NCBI GenBank assembly: GCA_024235175.1
Contig: JACKMX010000004.1
Coordinates: 310,001 to 374,000 of the forward strand
Direction of reading: 5' to 3'
DNA length: 64,000 nucleotides
Source: Chromatiaceae bacterium
GTDB taxonomy: Bacteria; Pseudomonadota; Gammaproteobacteria; Chromatiales; Chromatiaceae
The position numbers and the translations under genes were made by a program. The notes under the pieces are model-generated. The model was not told where the DNA came from, searched no databases, and saw only the letters and a list, made by a program, of their open reading frames with translations. Every line of letters starts with the position of its first letter. Position 1 is the stretch's first letter. Of the stretch, positions 26,332 to 34,833 are shown piece after piece.

Positions 26332-26405
26332 TTGTCTGACCTGTGAATTGTTACGTTTGAGTAACCCGTTCCCGCAATATGATTTACCGGTTACCTGCCG
26401 GTAAC
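26308..26405. promoter_or_regulatory. Three GTTAC-N6-GTAAC palindromes upstream of molybdoenzyme operon 1
   Basis: Perfect sites at 26308-26323 (spacer GACTTT), 26350-26365 (GTTTGA) and 26390-26405 (CTGCCG). They sit between the divergent sensor genes and operon 1, roughly 90-190 bp upstream of its sigma-54 promoter, as expected for enhancer binding. Confidence 0.75.
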
Positions 26406-26493
26406 CAAATTGCAGTCACCGCATCGGAAAATCCTTCTCCACATGTATATCCATCGATATAAATTATAGGAATAACAATCTATTACAGATTGT

Positions 26494-26507
26494 GGCCCGA
26501 TTGATGC
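26494..26507 (+). promoter_or_regulatory. Sigma-54 promoter of molybdoenzyme operon 1
   Basis: GGCCCGATTGATGC preceded by T: TGG at -24 and TGC at -12 with exact GG-N10-GC spacing. It is about 100 bp upstream of the first gene's start. Confidence 0.65.
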
Positions 26508-26608
26508 TTTGCCATTCTCAGAAGAGTCTGTGAAATACCGGCCACGTTAGTAGATGCTCACGACACTTTACACTTTTTACGATAAAAGTCACTTTGGAGG
26601 CAAAGCCC

Positions 26609-27349
26609 ATGAGTGAATCAATACAGGTCTCTCGCCGAGACTTTCTAAAAAAAATGGCGAGCGGATCGGCGGTTGCAGCCACGGCGGCGGCAGCACCTGG
26701 TGTCGCACTGTCGACAGAACGGCCGAAACGCTACGCCATGGTCATCGACACCCGGCGGTGCATCGGCTGCCAAGCCTGCAGCGTTGCTTGTAAAACGGAA
26801 AACGACGTCCCGCTGGGTGAGACCCGCAACTGGGTGGAATACATCGAGAAGGGCAACTTCCCCAACGTACGGCGCAGTTTCCTGCCACGCCTCTGCAACC
26901 AGTGCGAGAAGCCGCAATGCATCGCCGTCTGCCCCACCGGCGCCACCTACAAGCGCAAGGAAGACGGCATCGTGGTGGTAGACAGCAATGTCTGCATTGG
27001 TTGTAAATACTGTCTGCAGGCCTGCCCCTATGGAATGCGCTTCATCAACCCCGTGACGGGCGCCGCCGACAAGTGCGACTTCTGCCTGCACCGGGTGCAA
27101 AACGGGTTGGTTCCCTCCTGCGTCAACACCTGCCAGGGACGGGCGCGAATCTTCGGTGACCTAAATGACCCTGAAAGCGAAGTCTCCAAGATCGTCGCCA
27201 CCCACGCGACCACAGTACTGCGCCCCGAGATGGGTACCGAACCCATGGTCTTTTATATCGATGCGGACCATACGGACGAACGTGATGCGGCCCATCAGGG
27301 CATCTATATCCGTATAGAGACCCACCGTCGTCAGCAGAAGAGGGTCTAG
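26609..27349 (+). CDS. Four-cluster ferredoxin subunit of molybdoenzyme 1 (B1), Tat-exported
   Basis: 246 residues. The N-terminus has a Tat signal, VSRRDFLKKMASGSA. Sixteen ligand Cys are arranged as CIGCQACSVACK, CNQCEKPQCIAVCP, CIGCKYCLQACP and CDFCLHRVQNGLVPSCVNTC, four [4Fe-4S] clusters as in PsrB, TtrB and ArrB. It passes electrons between the membrane subunit and the catalytic subunit. The ATG at 26609 follows GGAGG at 8 bp; an ATG 15 bp earlier lacks this. A Tat signal on both B1 and A1 is seen in some Ttr/Arr-type enzymes. Confidence 0.94.
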   Translation: MSESIQVSRRDFLKKMASGSAVAATAAAAPGVALSTERPKRYAMVIDTRRCIGCQACSVACKTENDVPLGETRNWVEYIEKGNFPNVRRSFLPRLCNQCEKPQCIAVCPTGATYKRKEDGIVVVDSNVCIGCKYCLQACPYGMRFINPVTGAADKCDFCLHRVQNGLVPSCVNTCQGRARIFGDLNDPESEVSKIVATHATTVLRPEMGTEPMVFYIDADHTDERDAAHQGIYIRIETHRRQQKRV

Positions 27350-27351
27350 CC

Positions 27352-28311
27352 ATGTTGCACGAACTCAATTGGGGTCTCCCCGTCATTCTCTACCTGTTCC
27401 TGGGCGGCATGGGTGCCGGTGCCGGCGCAGTCAGCGCATCGATCTTCCTGCGCAGTGGCGGCGGTGGCGAACTAGCGGCTTCCAATTTCCGCTTTGCCCG
27501 CTGGGGGGCGTTGATCGCGCCCATATTGGTGATCGTAGGTACTGGCATGATCATCTTCGAGCTGGGCTCCTTCCAGGTGGGTAACTACTTCCGTTTCATC
27601 AACCTGTTCCTCACTATCAACCTCTCACCCATGTCCATCGGCTCCTGGGTACTCGGGCTGTTCATTCTGGTGAGTCTGGTCTACGCCTACACCTTCATCG
27701 GCAAGAATGCCGAACCGGGGGATGAACTCCACAACCTACGCAAGATGCTGGCTTGGGCGATGGTGCCGCTGGGGGTGGGCGTAGCGCTCTACACCGGCAT
27801 CCTGCTCGGTGCCATGCCGGCCCGCCCGTTCTGGAACTCACCGATTCTGGCCATGCTCTTCATGGTATCGGCGCTCTCCACCGGCGTGGCGGCCATCCTG
27901 CTGGTGCGGGCGATCCTCGGTCACAAGCATGTCGTCAACGATGCTTCATTCGGGCAGCACAGCTATCTGCTGAGCTCCTCCGACATGCTGCTGATCGGTT
28001 TGGAGATTGTGGTGATTTTCCTCTTCGTCATGTACGCCCACCTCACCATCGGCAACGTCGAATCAGCGGTTGCAGTGATCATGGGTGGCGAACTCACCAC
28101 CCTCTTCTGGTTCGGTTTCGTTGTGCTGGGACTGCTGTTACCCGCCGCGATCGAATTAAAGTATGTGATGCCGACCCTGCTCTACCAAAAACAGTTCACG
28201 ATTCCTCGCTCCATGGAGATCCTGATCTGCGTACTGGTGCTGGTAGGTGGCTTTATGCTCCGCTACATCGTCGTCATCGCCGGCCAGATCACCGGCCCGG
28301 TGGGAATCTGA
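27352..28311 (+). CDS. NrfD/PsrC-type membrane subunit of molybdoenzyme 1 (C1)
   Basis: 319 residues, about eight membrane helices, opening MLHELNWGLPVILYLFLGGM as in NrfD/PsrC proteins. It exchanges electrons with quinone and anchors the A-B dimer to the outer face of the inner membrane. It begins 2 bp after the B1 stop, and A1 follows after 14 bp. The B-C-A order is that of ttrBCA and srdBCA. Confidence 0.94.
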   Translation: MLHELNWGLPVILYLFLGGMGAGAGAVSASIFLRSGGGGELAASNFRFARWGALIAPILVIVGTGMIIFELGSFQVGNYFRFINLFLTINLSPMSIGSWVLGLFILVSLVYAYTFIGKNAEPGDELHNLRKMLAWAMVPLGVGVALYTGILLGAMPARPFWNSPILAMLFMVSALSTGVAAILLVRAILGHKHVVNDASFGQHSYLLSSSDMLLIGLEIVVIFLFVMYAHLTIGNVESAVAVIMGGELTTLFWFGFVVLGLLLPAAIELKYVMPTLLYQKQFTIPRSMEILICVLVLVGGFMLRYIVVIAGQITGPVGI

Positions 28312-28325
28312 AGGAGGCTGCAGCC

Positions 28326-30851
28326 ATGTTGAACCGTAGAAACTTTCTGAAACTGGGCGCCGCCTCGGCCGCCGCCGGACTCTCCGGCCAAGCGGTGATG
28401 ACCAAGGCCCAGGACATGCATGCCTGGGGCAACCAGGATTTCTCACGCAAAACCGGACGCGAGCGTAAAGCGGTACCAAGCGCCTGCTACCAGTGCGTCA
28501 CCCGCTGTCCCAACATCACCTACGTTGAGGATGGGCGCATCGTAAAGATCGAGGGCCAGCTCAACTCCATCCGCTCTGAAGGCGTAATGTGCGCCAAAGG
28601 ACAGGGCGGCGTTAACCAGCCCAACGATCCGGACCGCATCCTCTATCCACTGAAGCGCGTCGGCAAGCGCGGCGAAGGCAAGTGGAAGCAGATCTCCTGG
28701 GACGAGGCGCTCACCGAGTTGTCGGAACGCATCAAAACCCTGATGGATCACGGCGAGCCGGAAAAGTTCATGTTCCATTACGGGCGTATGAAATCCTCCA
28801 CCAGTAAGATGGTGAAGACCCTTCTCGGTGTAATTGGCACCGGCACCGTCGGCAACCACACCTCCATCTGTGAAGGCGGCAAATGGGTGGCGCAAGAGTT
28901 CACCTGGGGCGGTCACTACGACACCTGGGACTTCGACAACACCCGCTTCGTGCTGAATTTCGGTTCCAACGTCTTCGAAGCGGGCACCAACCACATTCCA
29001 ACCTCGCACCGGCTGATCCGTGCCATGGTGGAGCGCAACGTACGTATGGTCACCTTCGACGTGCGCCTCTCCAATACGGCAGCCAAATCCTCCGAGTGGG
29101 TACCGGTAAAACCCGGTACCGATCTGGCGGTGATTCTTGCCATGTGTAACGTGGTGATGAGCGAAAATCTTTACAGCGGTGAGGGCGAGGCTTTCCTGAA
29201 GTTTTGCAAGGCCACCCGTAACAATGACGCCACCGTGAAGGAGAAAGTGGCAGCGCTTAAAACACACTTCGCCCAATATACCCCCGAGTGGGCCGAGCAG
29301 ATCAGCGGCGTTCCGGCTGCCATCATCCGCCGCGTGGCCCGCGAATTCGCCCTCGCTCACCCCGCCTGCGCCATCAGTTACCGCGGCGCCGTCGCACACT
29401 ACAACGGTCACGACACCGAACGGGCTCTACAGACCCTGGCCGCGATCACCGGCAACATCGACAATCCCGGCGGACGCTGTAAGGCGGTGGGACCAAAATG
29501 GCACTACCCAAAGGGTCCAGAGGATCTTCCCAAAGCGCGCAAGCTGGCGATCGTCGATGGTCCCAAAGGTGCTGCTCTGTCCCCCAACCATCATATGAGC
29601 CACAACGTGCTCAAAATGATCAAGGACGGCAGCAACGGCCGGCCCGAAATCTACATGACCTACAAGTACACGCCCGTTTACGCCAATGGCGAGGTGCAGG
29701 AAAACATTGATGTTTTGAAAGACGAGTCGCTGATTCCCTACTACGTCAACGTCAATCCCTTCTACGACGAATCGGCAGCCCTGGCAGACCTGATTCTGCC
29801 CGAACCCACCTACCCTGAGCGGTACGATTGGGAGGATATGGTCTCGCCGGTGCAGATCCCCGAGTTCTACATCCGACAGGCAGCGGTAAAGCCAATGGGA
29901 GAGACGCGCGACTTCGGCACTGTCGCCTGCGAGCTGGCGGAACGTCTCGGTACGCCGCTCGGCTACAACACCAAGGAGGAGTTCGTACGTCTCTCCTGCG
30001 AGATGACTCCGGAGGTGGCGGCAGTCGGCGGCTTCGAGTACATGAAGCAGCACGGCGTCTATCACGACCCCAATGCGCTGCCCAAGTACTTCAGCTATCG
30101 CAAGGAACTCAAACCCGAAGAGTACGAGAAAGAGACCGTAGTCTACGACGAGGAGACCGGTGTCTACTGGGACTGGAAGAAGGCCCATGTCGAGTCTCGC
30201 GAAGAGGCTCTGGAGAAGGGCTATACGCACACCAAGAAGGCCTACTCAGCCTACGTCGGCCAACTCATCGACGGCAAGGTCTACTCGGGCTTCAAGCCGG
30301 ACAAGGTGAACAAATCAGGTTACCTGGAAATTTACTCCAACCTCATGGAGGATTTCGGCGAGGCACCGCTGCCCAGCTGGAAGGCGATCCCCGAGCACGA
30401 TAAAATGGGTCCGGACGATTTGGTTCTCACCACCTTCAAGGTATCGACCCAGATCCACTCGCGTTCGCCCAACTGCAAGTATCTGACCGAGCTCTACCAC
30501 ACCAATCCAGCCTGGATCAATCCGGCCGACGCCGCCAAGCGCGGTATCGAGGACGGTGACAAAGTCAAGGTCAGGTCACCAATAGGCGAGATCACCATCG
30601 AAGCCAAGGTGACACCAGCCATCAACCTGGGCGTGATCGCCATCTCTCACCACTGCGGTCACTGGGAGTATGGCCGATACGCCTCGGGCAAGAAGGGACC
30701 GACGGCACGTGACGACGATCCTGATCTGGATCGGATCTGGTGGAAAGGTAATCACGGCGTGCATCCCAACTGGATCATCGCCAACGCTCCTGATCCGATC
30801 AACGGTCAGATGCGTTGGATGGATACCGTGGTCCAGGTGAGCAAAGCATGA
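28326..30851 (+). CDS. Molybdopterin oxidoreductase catalytic subunit 1 (A1; Arr/Arx/Ttr/Psr group)
   Basis: 841 residues with a Tat signal (MLNRRNFLKLGAASAAAG). The [4Fe-4S] FS0 site is Cys54, 57, 61 and 89 (CYQCVTRC, 27 residues, C). Cys182 in NHTSICEGGK is the expected molybdenum ligand, as in polysulfide, thiosulfate, tetrathionate, arsenate and ArxA enzymes. The segment before it is MFHYGRMKSS, not the GRGWG reported for ArxA. Context (next to ars genes, AioX-like sensor) favours arsenite or arsenate, but tetrathionate, selenate or polysulfide remain open. The start follows AAGGAGG; the long frame from 27753 is a shadow of C1. Confidence 0.92.
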   Translation: MLNRRNFLKLGAASAAAGLSGQAVMTKAQDMHAWGNQDFSRKTGRERKAVPSACYQCVTRCPNITYVEDGRIVKIEGQLNSIRSEGVMCAKGQGGVNQPNDPDRILYPLKRVGKRGEGKWKQISWDEALTELSERIKTLMDHGEPEKFMFHYGRMKSSTSKMVKTLLGVIGTGTVGNHTSICEGGKWVAQEFTWGGHYDTWDFDNTRFVLNFGSNVFEAGTNHIPTSHRLIRAMVERNVRMVTFDVRLSNTAAKSSEWVPVKPGTDLAVILAMCNVVMSENLYSGEGEAFLKFCKATRNNDATVKEKVAALKTHFAQYTPEWAEQISGVPAAIIRRVAREFALAHPACAISYRGAVAHYNGHDTERALQTLAAITGNIDNPGGRCKAVGPKWHYPKGPEDLPKARKLAIVDGPKGAALSPNHHMSHNVLKMIKDGSNGRPEIYMTYKYTPVYANGEVQENIDVLKDESLIPYYVNVNPFYDESAALADLILPEPTYPERYDWEDMVSPVQIPEFYIRQAAVKPMGETRDFGTVACELAERLGTPLGYNTKEEFVRLSCEMTPEVAAVGGFEYMKQHGVYHDPNALPKYFSYRKELKPEEYEKETVVYDEETGVYWDWKKAHVESREEALEKGYTHTKKAYSAYVGQLIDGKVYSGFKPDKVNKSGYLEIYSNLMEDFGEAPLPSWKAIPEHDKMGPDDLVLTTFKVSTQIHSRSPNCKYLTELYHTNPAWINPADAAKRGIEDGDKVKVRSPIGEITIEAKVTPAINLGVIAISHHCGHWEYGRYASGKKGPTARDDDPDLDRIWWKGNHGVHPNWIIANAPDPINGQMRWMDTVVQVSKA

Positions 30852-31558
30852 ACCTGTCAGCAAAAAACCTGAGTGACGACCACAAATCTACCGTCTCTGC
30901 TCAGGCGATGGCAGAACAGGCGGAAGAGCGTTCAGCACTCTACCGCCTGTTGGCCACCTTGTTCCGCAGCCAACCAGACCTGAAAACCTTACGCACGCTG
31001 CGCAGCCCCGAATTACGCGAAGCGCTTGGGGAGGCCGGCATGACACTACCGGAGAGCTTTCTCGAAGCGGAGATCGAACCCTTGGCCAACGAACTGGCGG
31101 TGGCATTTACCGATCTCTTTCTCCTGCCCGGTTCGCTGATCTCGCCCCACGAATCGGTACAGATCAAAGGCGGATCGGGACTGTTGCGCGGCCCGGAAAC
31201 GGCCGCCGTGCGCGACTACTACGAACACGTCGGTTTCCAGGTGAACGAATCGACCCCCATGGAGCCTGACCACATCAGTATCGAGATTGAGTTTCTCGGC
31301 CATCTCGCCGCGGCGGAGGCTGTCGCCTGGGCTGAGACACACTCCGTACAGGCGCTCGATGCGATGCGCTATCAGCTCGACTTTTTGGGGCGCCACCTGG
31401 GACGCTGGGTATACAGCTTCCTTGACCGTGTTGCCGTCAGAACCGAGAACGACTTTTATAGCCAGTTGGCGTCACTGACCGCCGCCTTGCTCCATGAGCA
31501 ACAGACTCAGTTACCGCTTCTGATCAGCGAGATCGAGTCCGCCCATGCCGCGTCTTGA
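30848..31558 (+). CDS. TorD/DmsD-type chaperone for molybdoenzyme 1 (D1)
   Basis: 236 residues, all-helical, with family features EERSALYRLLATLFRSQPD, ELAVAFTDLFLLPGS, SPHESVQIKG and MEPDHISIEIEFLGHLAAAE. Such chaperones bind the Tat signal and guide cofactor insertion into the catalytic subunit. The ATG overlaps the A1 stop (ATGA), so it should be translated together with it. Confidence 0.93.
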   Translation: MNLSAKNLSDDHKSTVSAQAMAEQAEERSALYRLLATLFRSQPDLKTLRTLRSPELREALGEAGMTLPESFLEAEIEPLANELAVAFTDLFLLPGSLISPHESVQIKGGSGLLRGPETAAVRDYYEHVGFQVNESTPMEPDHISIEIEFLGHLAAAEAVAWAETHSVQALDAMRYQLDFLGRHLGRWVYSFLDRVAVRTENDFYSQLASLTAALLHEQQTQLPLLISEIESAHAAS

Positions 31559-32318
31559 CTCAGGTTCCAGATCTTCGGTCGTTGTGGTCGGCGCCTCGAT
31601 CCGCCGACACAACGCATGCCGCAAGGTTGCAGCGCCCGCCCCTGTCATTCCTTCAAACACAAGTTCTCATCCGTGGCTGATCGCGTTTGCAACCGGCCTT
31701 ATTCTGAGTGCTATTGCCCTACCTAACCAAGGCACGGCCTGCGGCTGGTGGGGGGATGCCGAAGGCGACGTTAGCCTTGATGCAATTGCCGTGGATCGCA
31801 CCGGACAGGCTATTCCTTATAGATCCGAAAATGCCGACACACCGGAAGCACTTACTCGACAGGCCAACCAGCTGCGCCGCTTCGGCGCTGCCGGCTATGC
31901 GGGCGCTGTACGTCTCTATCACCAGGCGGCAGAAGCCGGCTTTGCGCCGGCCCAGAACAACCTGGGTACGATGTACGAAGAGGGACTCGGGGTAGTCTCG
32001 GACCCGCAAGAAGCCATCCGATGGTATCGTCTGGCGGCCGAGCAGGGCGAGCCCCATGCCCAGCACAGCCTGGGAGAGATGTTGTTAAAAGGTCGAGGGG
32101 TCGAAGCAGACATTCCACAAGGTCTGGAATGGATAGAGAGGGCGGCCCAACAAGGCCACCCCTCCGCTTGTGCGGATCTGGGACGTTACTACGCCGAGGG
32201 ACACTATTTGGAAGCTAACGCCGACAAGGCCATAAAGTGGTGGCAGCGCGCGCACGAACTGGGGTACCCGGCCGCACAGGAGGCGTTGGCGACATTGAGA
32301 GTGAAAAAGAATCCATAA
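31545..32318 (+). CDS. Exported Sel1-repeat protein
   Basis: About 257 residues. After a variable N-terminus a hydrophobic stretch WLIAFATGLILSAIALP precedes a Cys-containing GTACGWWGDAEGD. Then come Sel1-like repeats of about 36 residues: AVRLYHQAAEAGFAPAQNNL, GTMYEEGLGVVSDPQEAIRW, LGEMLLKGRGVEADIPQGLE. These helical repeats usually mediate protein contacts. It overlaps D1 by 14 bp and is probably in the same transcript; a scaffold for the respiratory complex is only a guess. Confidence 0.85.
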   Translation: MPRLDSGSRSSVVVVGASIRRHNACRKVAAPAPVIPSNTSSHPWLIAFATGLILSAIALPNQGTACGWWGDAEGDVSLDAIAVDRTGQAIPYRSENADTPEALTRQANQLRRFGAAGYAGAVRLYHQAAEAGFAPAQNNLGTMYEEGLGVVSDPQEAIRWYRLAAEQGEPHAQHSLGEMLLKGRGVEADIPQGLEWIERAAQQGHPSACADLGRYYAEGHYLEANADKAIKWWQRAHELGYPAAQEALATLRVKKNP

Positions 32319-32349
32319 CACTTCAACTGAATCGAGAGAAGGAGACCCA

Positions 32350-32613
32350 ATGATGAAATCACGATTCGTGACCGTACTGCTTGCTATGCTGGTTATGCCC
32401 TTGACACTGCAGGCCGCCAATACAGGCTTTCTGGAGGGCGAAGCACAAGAAGTGATCGTCAAGGTGCGAACCGCCGATGGCAAAGTGAAATGGTACAAAG
32501 TGCAACCTGACGGCTCGCGCCAGGAAATGGAGATGAAACCCGGTGACCGCCTCGAGTTTCTCTATGAGGAGTCTGTGGACCTCAATGCGGTTGTCGTCAA
32601 ACCAAAGAAGTAG
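32350..32613 (+). CDS. Small secreted protein of unknown function (87 aa)
   Basis: A Sec signal (FVTVLLAMLVMPLTLQAA) followed by a short beta-rich domain: EVIVKVRTADGKVKWYKV, KPGDRLEFLYEESVD. No Cys or haem motif. GAAGGAGA precedes the ATG. It closes the operon 1 transcript before a hairpin terminator. No family recognised. Confidence 0.7.
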   Translation: MMKSRFVTVLLAMLVMPLTLQAANTGFLEGEAQEVIVKVRTADGKVKWYKVQPDGSRQEMEMKPGDRLEFLYEESVDLNAVVVKPKK

Positions 32614-32633
32614 TGACCTGAATATCCAATCCT

Positions 32634-32665
32634 CCGCCGCCTAGCTTGCGGCGGGTGTTTCTCTC
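32634..32665 (+). terminator. Rho-independent terminator after operon 1
   Basis: CCGCCGC, loop CTAGCTT, GCGGCGG, followed by GTGTTTCTCT. The 7-bp GC stem with a T-rich tail would end the transcript that starts at the sigma-54 promoter near 26500. Confidence 0.65.
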
Positions 32666-32683
32666 CTTATCTAATCCATCGGC

Positions 32684-33013
32684 ATGAAAAGAGCGCTGCA
32701 GGTAGGACTTCCGCTACTGCTCATCGGTGCGGCACTGGCCTATTACCAGCTCTCACAACCACACACACCGCAGGCGCTCTTCCTGAAACGCTGCAGTACC
32801 TGCCACGCGTTGCCCGACCTGTCAGGTTACCAAAAAGAGGAATTGGCGCCGCTGGTCCAATTCATGCGCACACACAATGGCGCCTATCGGGTCATCTCGG
32901 ATGCCGAAGCGCCGGTTATTATCGCGTATCTTGAGAGCCGCTGGCCAATTTCCACTTCATCTGCTGACCCTGACCCGAGCATGATCCTGATTCAGACATC
33001 GAGGACACAATAA
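32684..33013 (+). CDS. Small membrane-anchored monohaem cytochrome c
   Basis: 109 residues. A signal/anchor (LQVGLPLLLIGAALAYYQL) precedes the only haem site CSTCHALPDLSGYQ; a distal Met could be MRTHNGAYR. It could shuttle electrons to or from one of the periplasmic molybdoenzymes. The gene's end overlaps the convergent archease-like gene by 22 bp. Confidence 0.85.
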   Translation: MKRALQVGLPLLLIGAALAYYQLSQPHTPQALFLKRCSTCHALPDLSGYQKEELAPLVQFMRTHNGAYRVISDAEAPVIIAYLESRWPISTSSADPDPSMILIQTSRTQ

Positions 33014-33444
33014 AGCCGAAGACCCTCATCCACTACCTGGACCTTGAGCTTCGGCAGCAGCACCGCATTTACAGGAAAGCGCAGTTGGTGTCTTTCCGGA
33101 TCATGGGGCTCGCCGTATGCAGTCCCGCTAACTTTGAGCTGTTTTTTTCTGTGCCGCTCGTCCAACTCGTCCACCTCGTCGAGACTCTGCATCACGAACC
33201 GCTTGAACACCCAGCCATCGTCCATCCGGTACAGGAGGTCTGAGAGCAGACCCAAGATGGTGGTGCCGAGATCGAATCCGTACCAAGCTACAGGAACCTC
33301 CTGTCTCTCCTCCACCGTATCCTGGTCCCACATGAACAAACAAAGCGCCGTGGCGGCAGCATTAATCAGCTCACCTTCATCACCAGCGACCACCTCCATG
33401 CCGACCCCACCTTTGGGCTCCTCGCTGAACTTGTATCTCGCCAT
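32992..33444 (-). CDS. Degenerate archease-family protein
   Basis: 150 residues. The order of elements (a short N-terminal strand, AAATALCLFMWD helix, FDLGTTILGLLSDLLYRMDD, then FPVNAVLLPKLKV and a closing RLYCVLDV) matches archease, the activator of the RNA ligase RtcB. The metal-binding HTAD motif after the first strand is replaced by EEPKGGVGMEV. No rtcB is in the window. It may have a changed role or be decaying. Confidence 0.62.
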   Translation of the reverse strand: MARYKFSEEPKGGVGMEVVAGDEGELINAAATALCLFMWDQDTVEERQEVPVAWYGFDLGTTILGLLSDLLYRMDDGWVFKRFVMQSLDEVDELDERHRKKQLKVSGTAYGEPHDPERHQLRFPVNAVLLPKLKVQVVDEGLRLYCVLDV

Positions 33445-33522
33445 GATCGTCTTCAGGTCATTGTTGATGGATGGTTCGAAAAATCGACTTGCGAGCTATG
33501 GTGCCGGTTTGGCGCCGCTCGC

Positions 33523-34833
33523 TTATGGTCGGCGGATCTCCATGCGCTTCATTTTCTGCCACAGGGTCTTGCGGCTGATACCGAGGGTGTTGGCGGTTTC
33601 CGTCATCCGCCAGCCATGGGACTCCAGGGCGCGCAGGATATGCTCTCGCTCGCTGGCTTCCCTGACCGCCCCCAAAGAATCATCGGAATCGGTTGACGTC
33701 GAACTCCGGTCAGGTAGGAGATCATGGGCCTCGATTAGGCTCGCCGGAGCAAGAATACACGCGCGTTCGACCGAATGTTTGAGCTCCCGCACATTACCGG
33801 GCCAGCGGTGCGACAAAAGAGCGTCACGCGCCGAACTTCCCAGCCTCTTGCTCTCTGCGGGGTAGGCCTCTCCGTGATGGGCGATGAAGCGCTCCGCCAG
33901 CCAGAGAATATCCTCCGGCCTCTCCCGCAGGGGTGGCACCATAAGTTGGATGACGTTGATCCGGTAGTAGAGATCTTCCCGGAAGCGTCCGGCACGCACC
34001 AGTTCCACCAGATTCCGATGAGTAGCGCAGACCAGGCGGAAACGCACCGGCACTGGCTCATCCCCGCCTACCCGCACGATGACCCGGTCCTGAATAGCCC
34101 GCAGCAGCTTCGCCTGCATTGACAGGGGCATGTCGCCGATCTCGTCCAGGAACAACAGCCCCCCGTCGGCCTGCTCAAAAAGGCCGCGCCTGCTACGCAA
34201 TGCACCGGTGTAGGCACCCTTGTCATGTCCGAACAGCTCTGCTTCGATCAGGTTCTCGGGCACCGCCGCGCAGTTGACCGCCACAAAAGGTGCCCGTGGA
34301 TCGGTCAAAGCATGCAGGCGGCGGGCGACCACCTCCTTGCCGCTCCCGGACTCACCGGTGATAAGCACCGGAGTTTCCCCATGCCTGGCAATAGCCGGAA
34401 GTTTGGCATCCAAGCGCTGCATCGCGGGCGACAGCCCCAATGGATCATCACTGCCCCGCTGAAGATGTTCCTGGCACAACTCCCTCAGCTTCTGTACCAG
34501 AGCCCGAGGCTCCAGAGGTTTGGTCAGGTAGTCAGCGGCTCCCAGTTTCAGCAACTCGACGGCGCTTTCGATTGAACCAAAGCCGGTAATGAAGATCGTT
34601 GGCGGCAGGCCGGTTTCCGGATCGCCGACCATACGCCGGAACAATTCGTCGCCCTGAATATCCGGCAGACGTATATCGGAAACGACGGCATCATAGGTCT
34701 TCTGTCGCAGCCTTGCGAGGGCATTGGCGCCAGTCTCACACCAGTCCACGCTGAAGCCCTCGAGGATCAGCCGTTCCTTGAGTGATTCCCCCATGATGGG
34801 GTCATCTTCGATGAGACAGATCTCAGGCAGCAT
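33523..34833 (-). CDS. Sigma-54-dependent response regulator (set 3)
   Basis: About 436 residues. Receiver AVVSDIRLPDIQGDE; AAA+ domain GESGSGKEVVARRLH, sigma-54 loop GAYTGA (a known variant of GAFTGA) and GGLLFLDEIGDMPLSMQ. The helix-turn-helix TANTLGISRKTLWQKMKRME nearly matches regulator 2. An ATG at 34833 is used; a TTG 15 bp upstream is the alternative. It is the last gene of the set 3 sensor operon and probably drives operon 2 via GTTAC palindromes. Confidence 0.95.
   Translation of the reverse strand: MLPEICLIEDDPIMGESLKERLILEGFSVDWCETGANALARLRQKTYDAVVSDIRLPDIQGDELFRRMVGDPETGLPPTIFITGFGSIESAVELLKLGAADYLTKPLEPRALVQKLRELCQEHLQRGSDDPLGLSPAMQRLDAKLPAIARHGETPVLITGESGSGKEVVARRLHALTDPRAPFVAVNCAAVPENLIEAELFGHDKGAYTGALRSRRGLFEQADGGLLFLDEIGDMPLSMQAKLLRAIQDRVIVRVGGDEPVPVRFRLVCATHRNLVELVRAGRFREDLYYRINVIQLMVPPLRERPEDILWLAERFIAHHGEAYPAESKRLGSSARDALLSHRWPGNVRELKHSVERACILAPASLIEAHDLLPDRSSTSTDSDDSLGAVREASEREHILRALESHGWRMTETANTLGISRKTLWQKMKRMEIRRP

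Noticed and set aside
27753..28325. 5' extension of the A1 frame giving a 1032-residue protein
   Set aside because: It overlaps the membrane subunit C1 in another frame, has no signal at its start, and the ATG at 28326 has a strong ribosome site and a Tat signal.
28443..29411. Long antisense frames over A1, A2, YedE and others
   Set aside because: They mirror high-GC codon use of the real genes, lack ribosome sites and show no known domains.
28326..30851. Naming A1 as ArxA or ArrA outright
   Set aside because: The GRGWG signature of ArxA is absent and the gene order is that of ttr/srd; context alone is not enough for a name.
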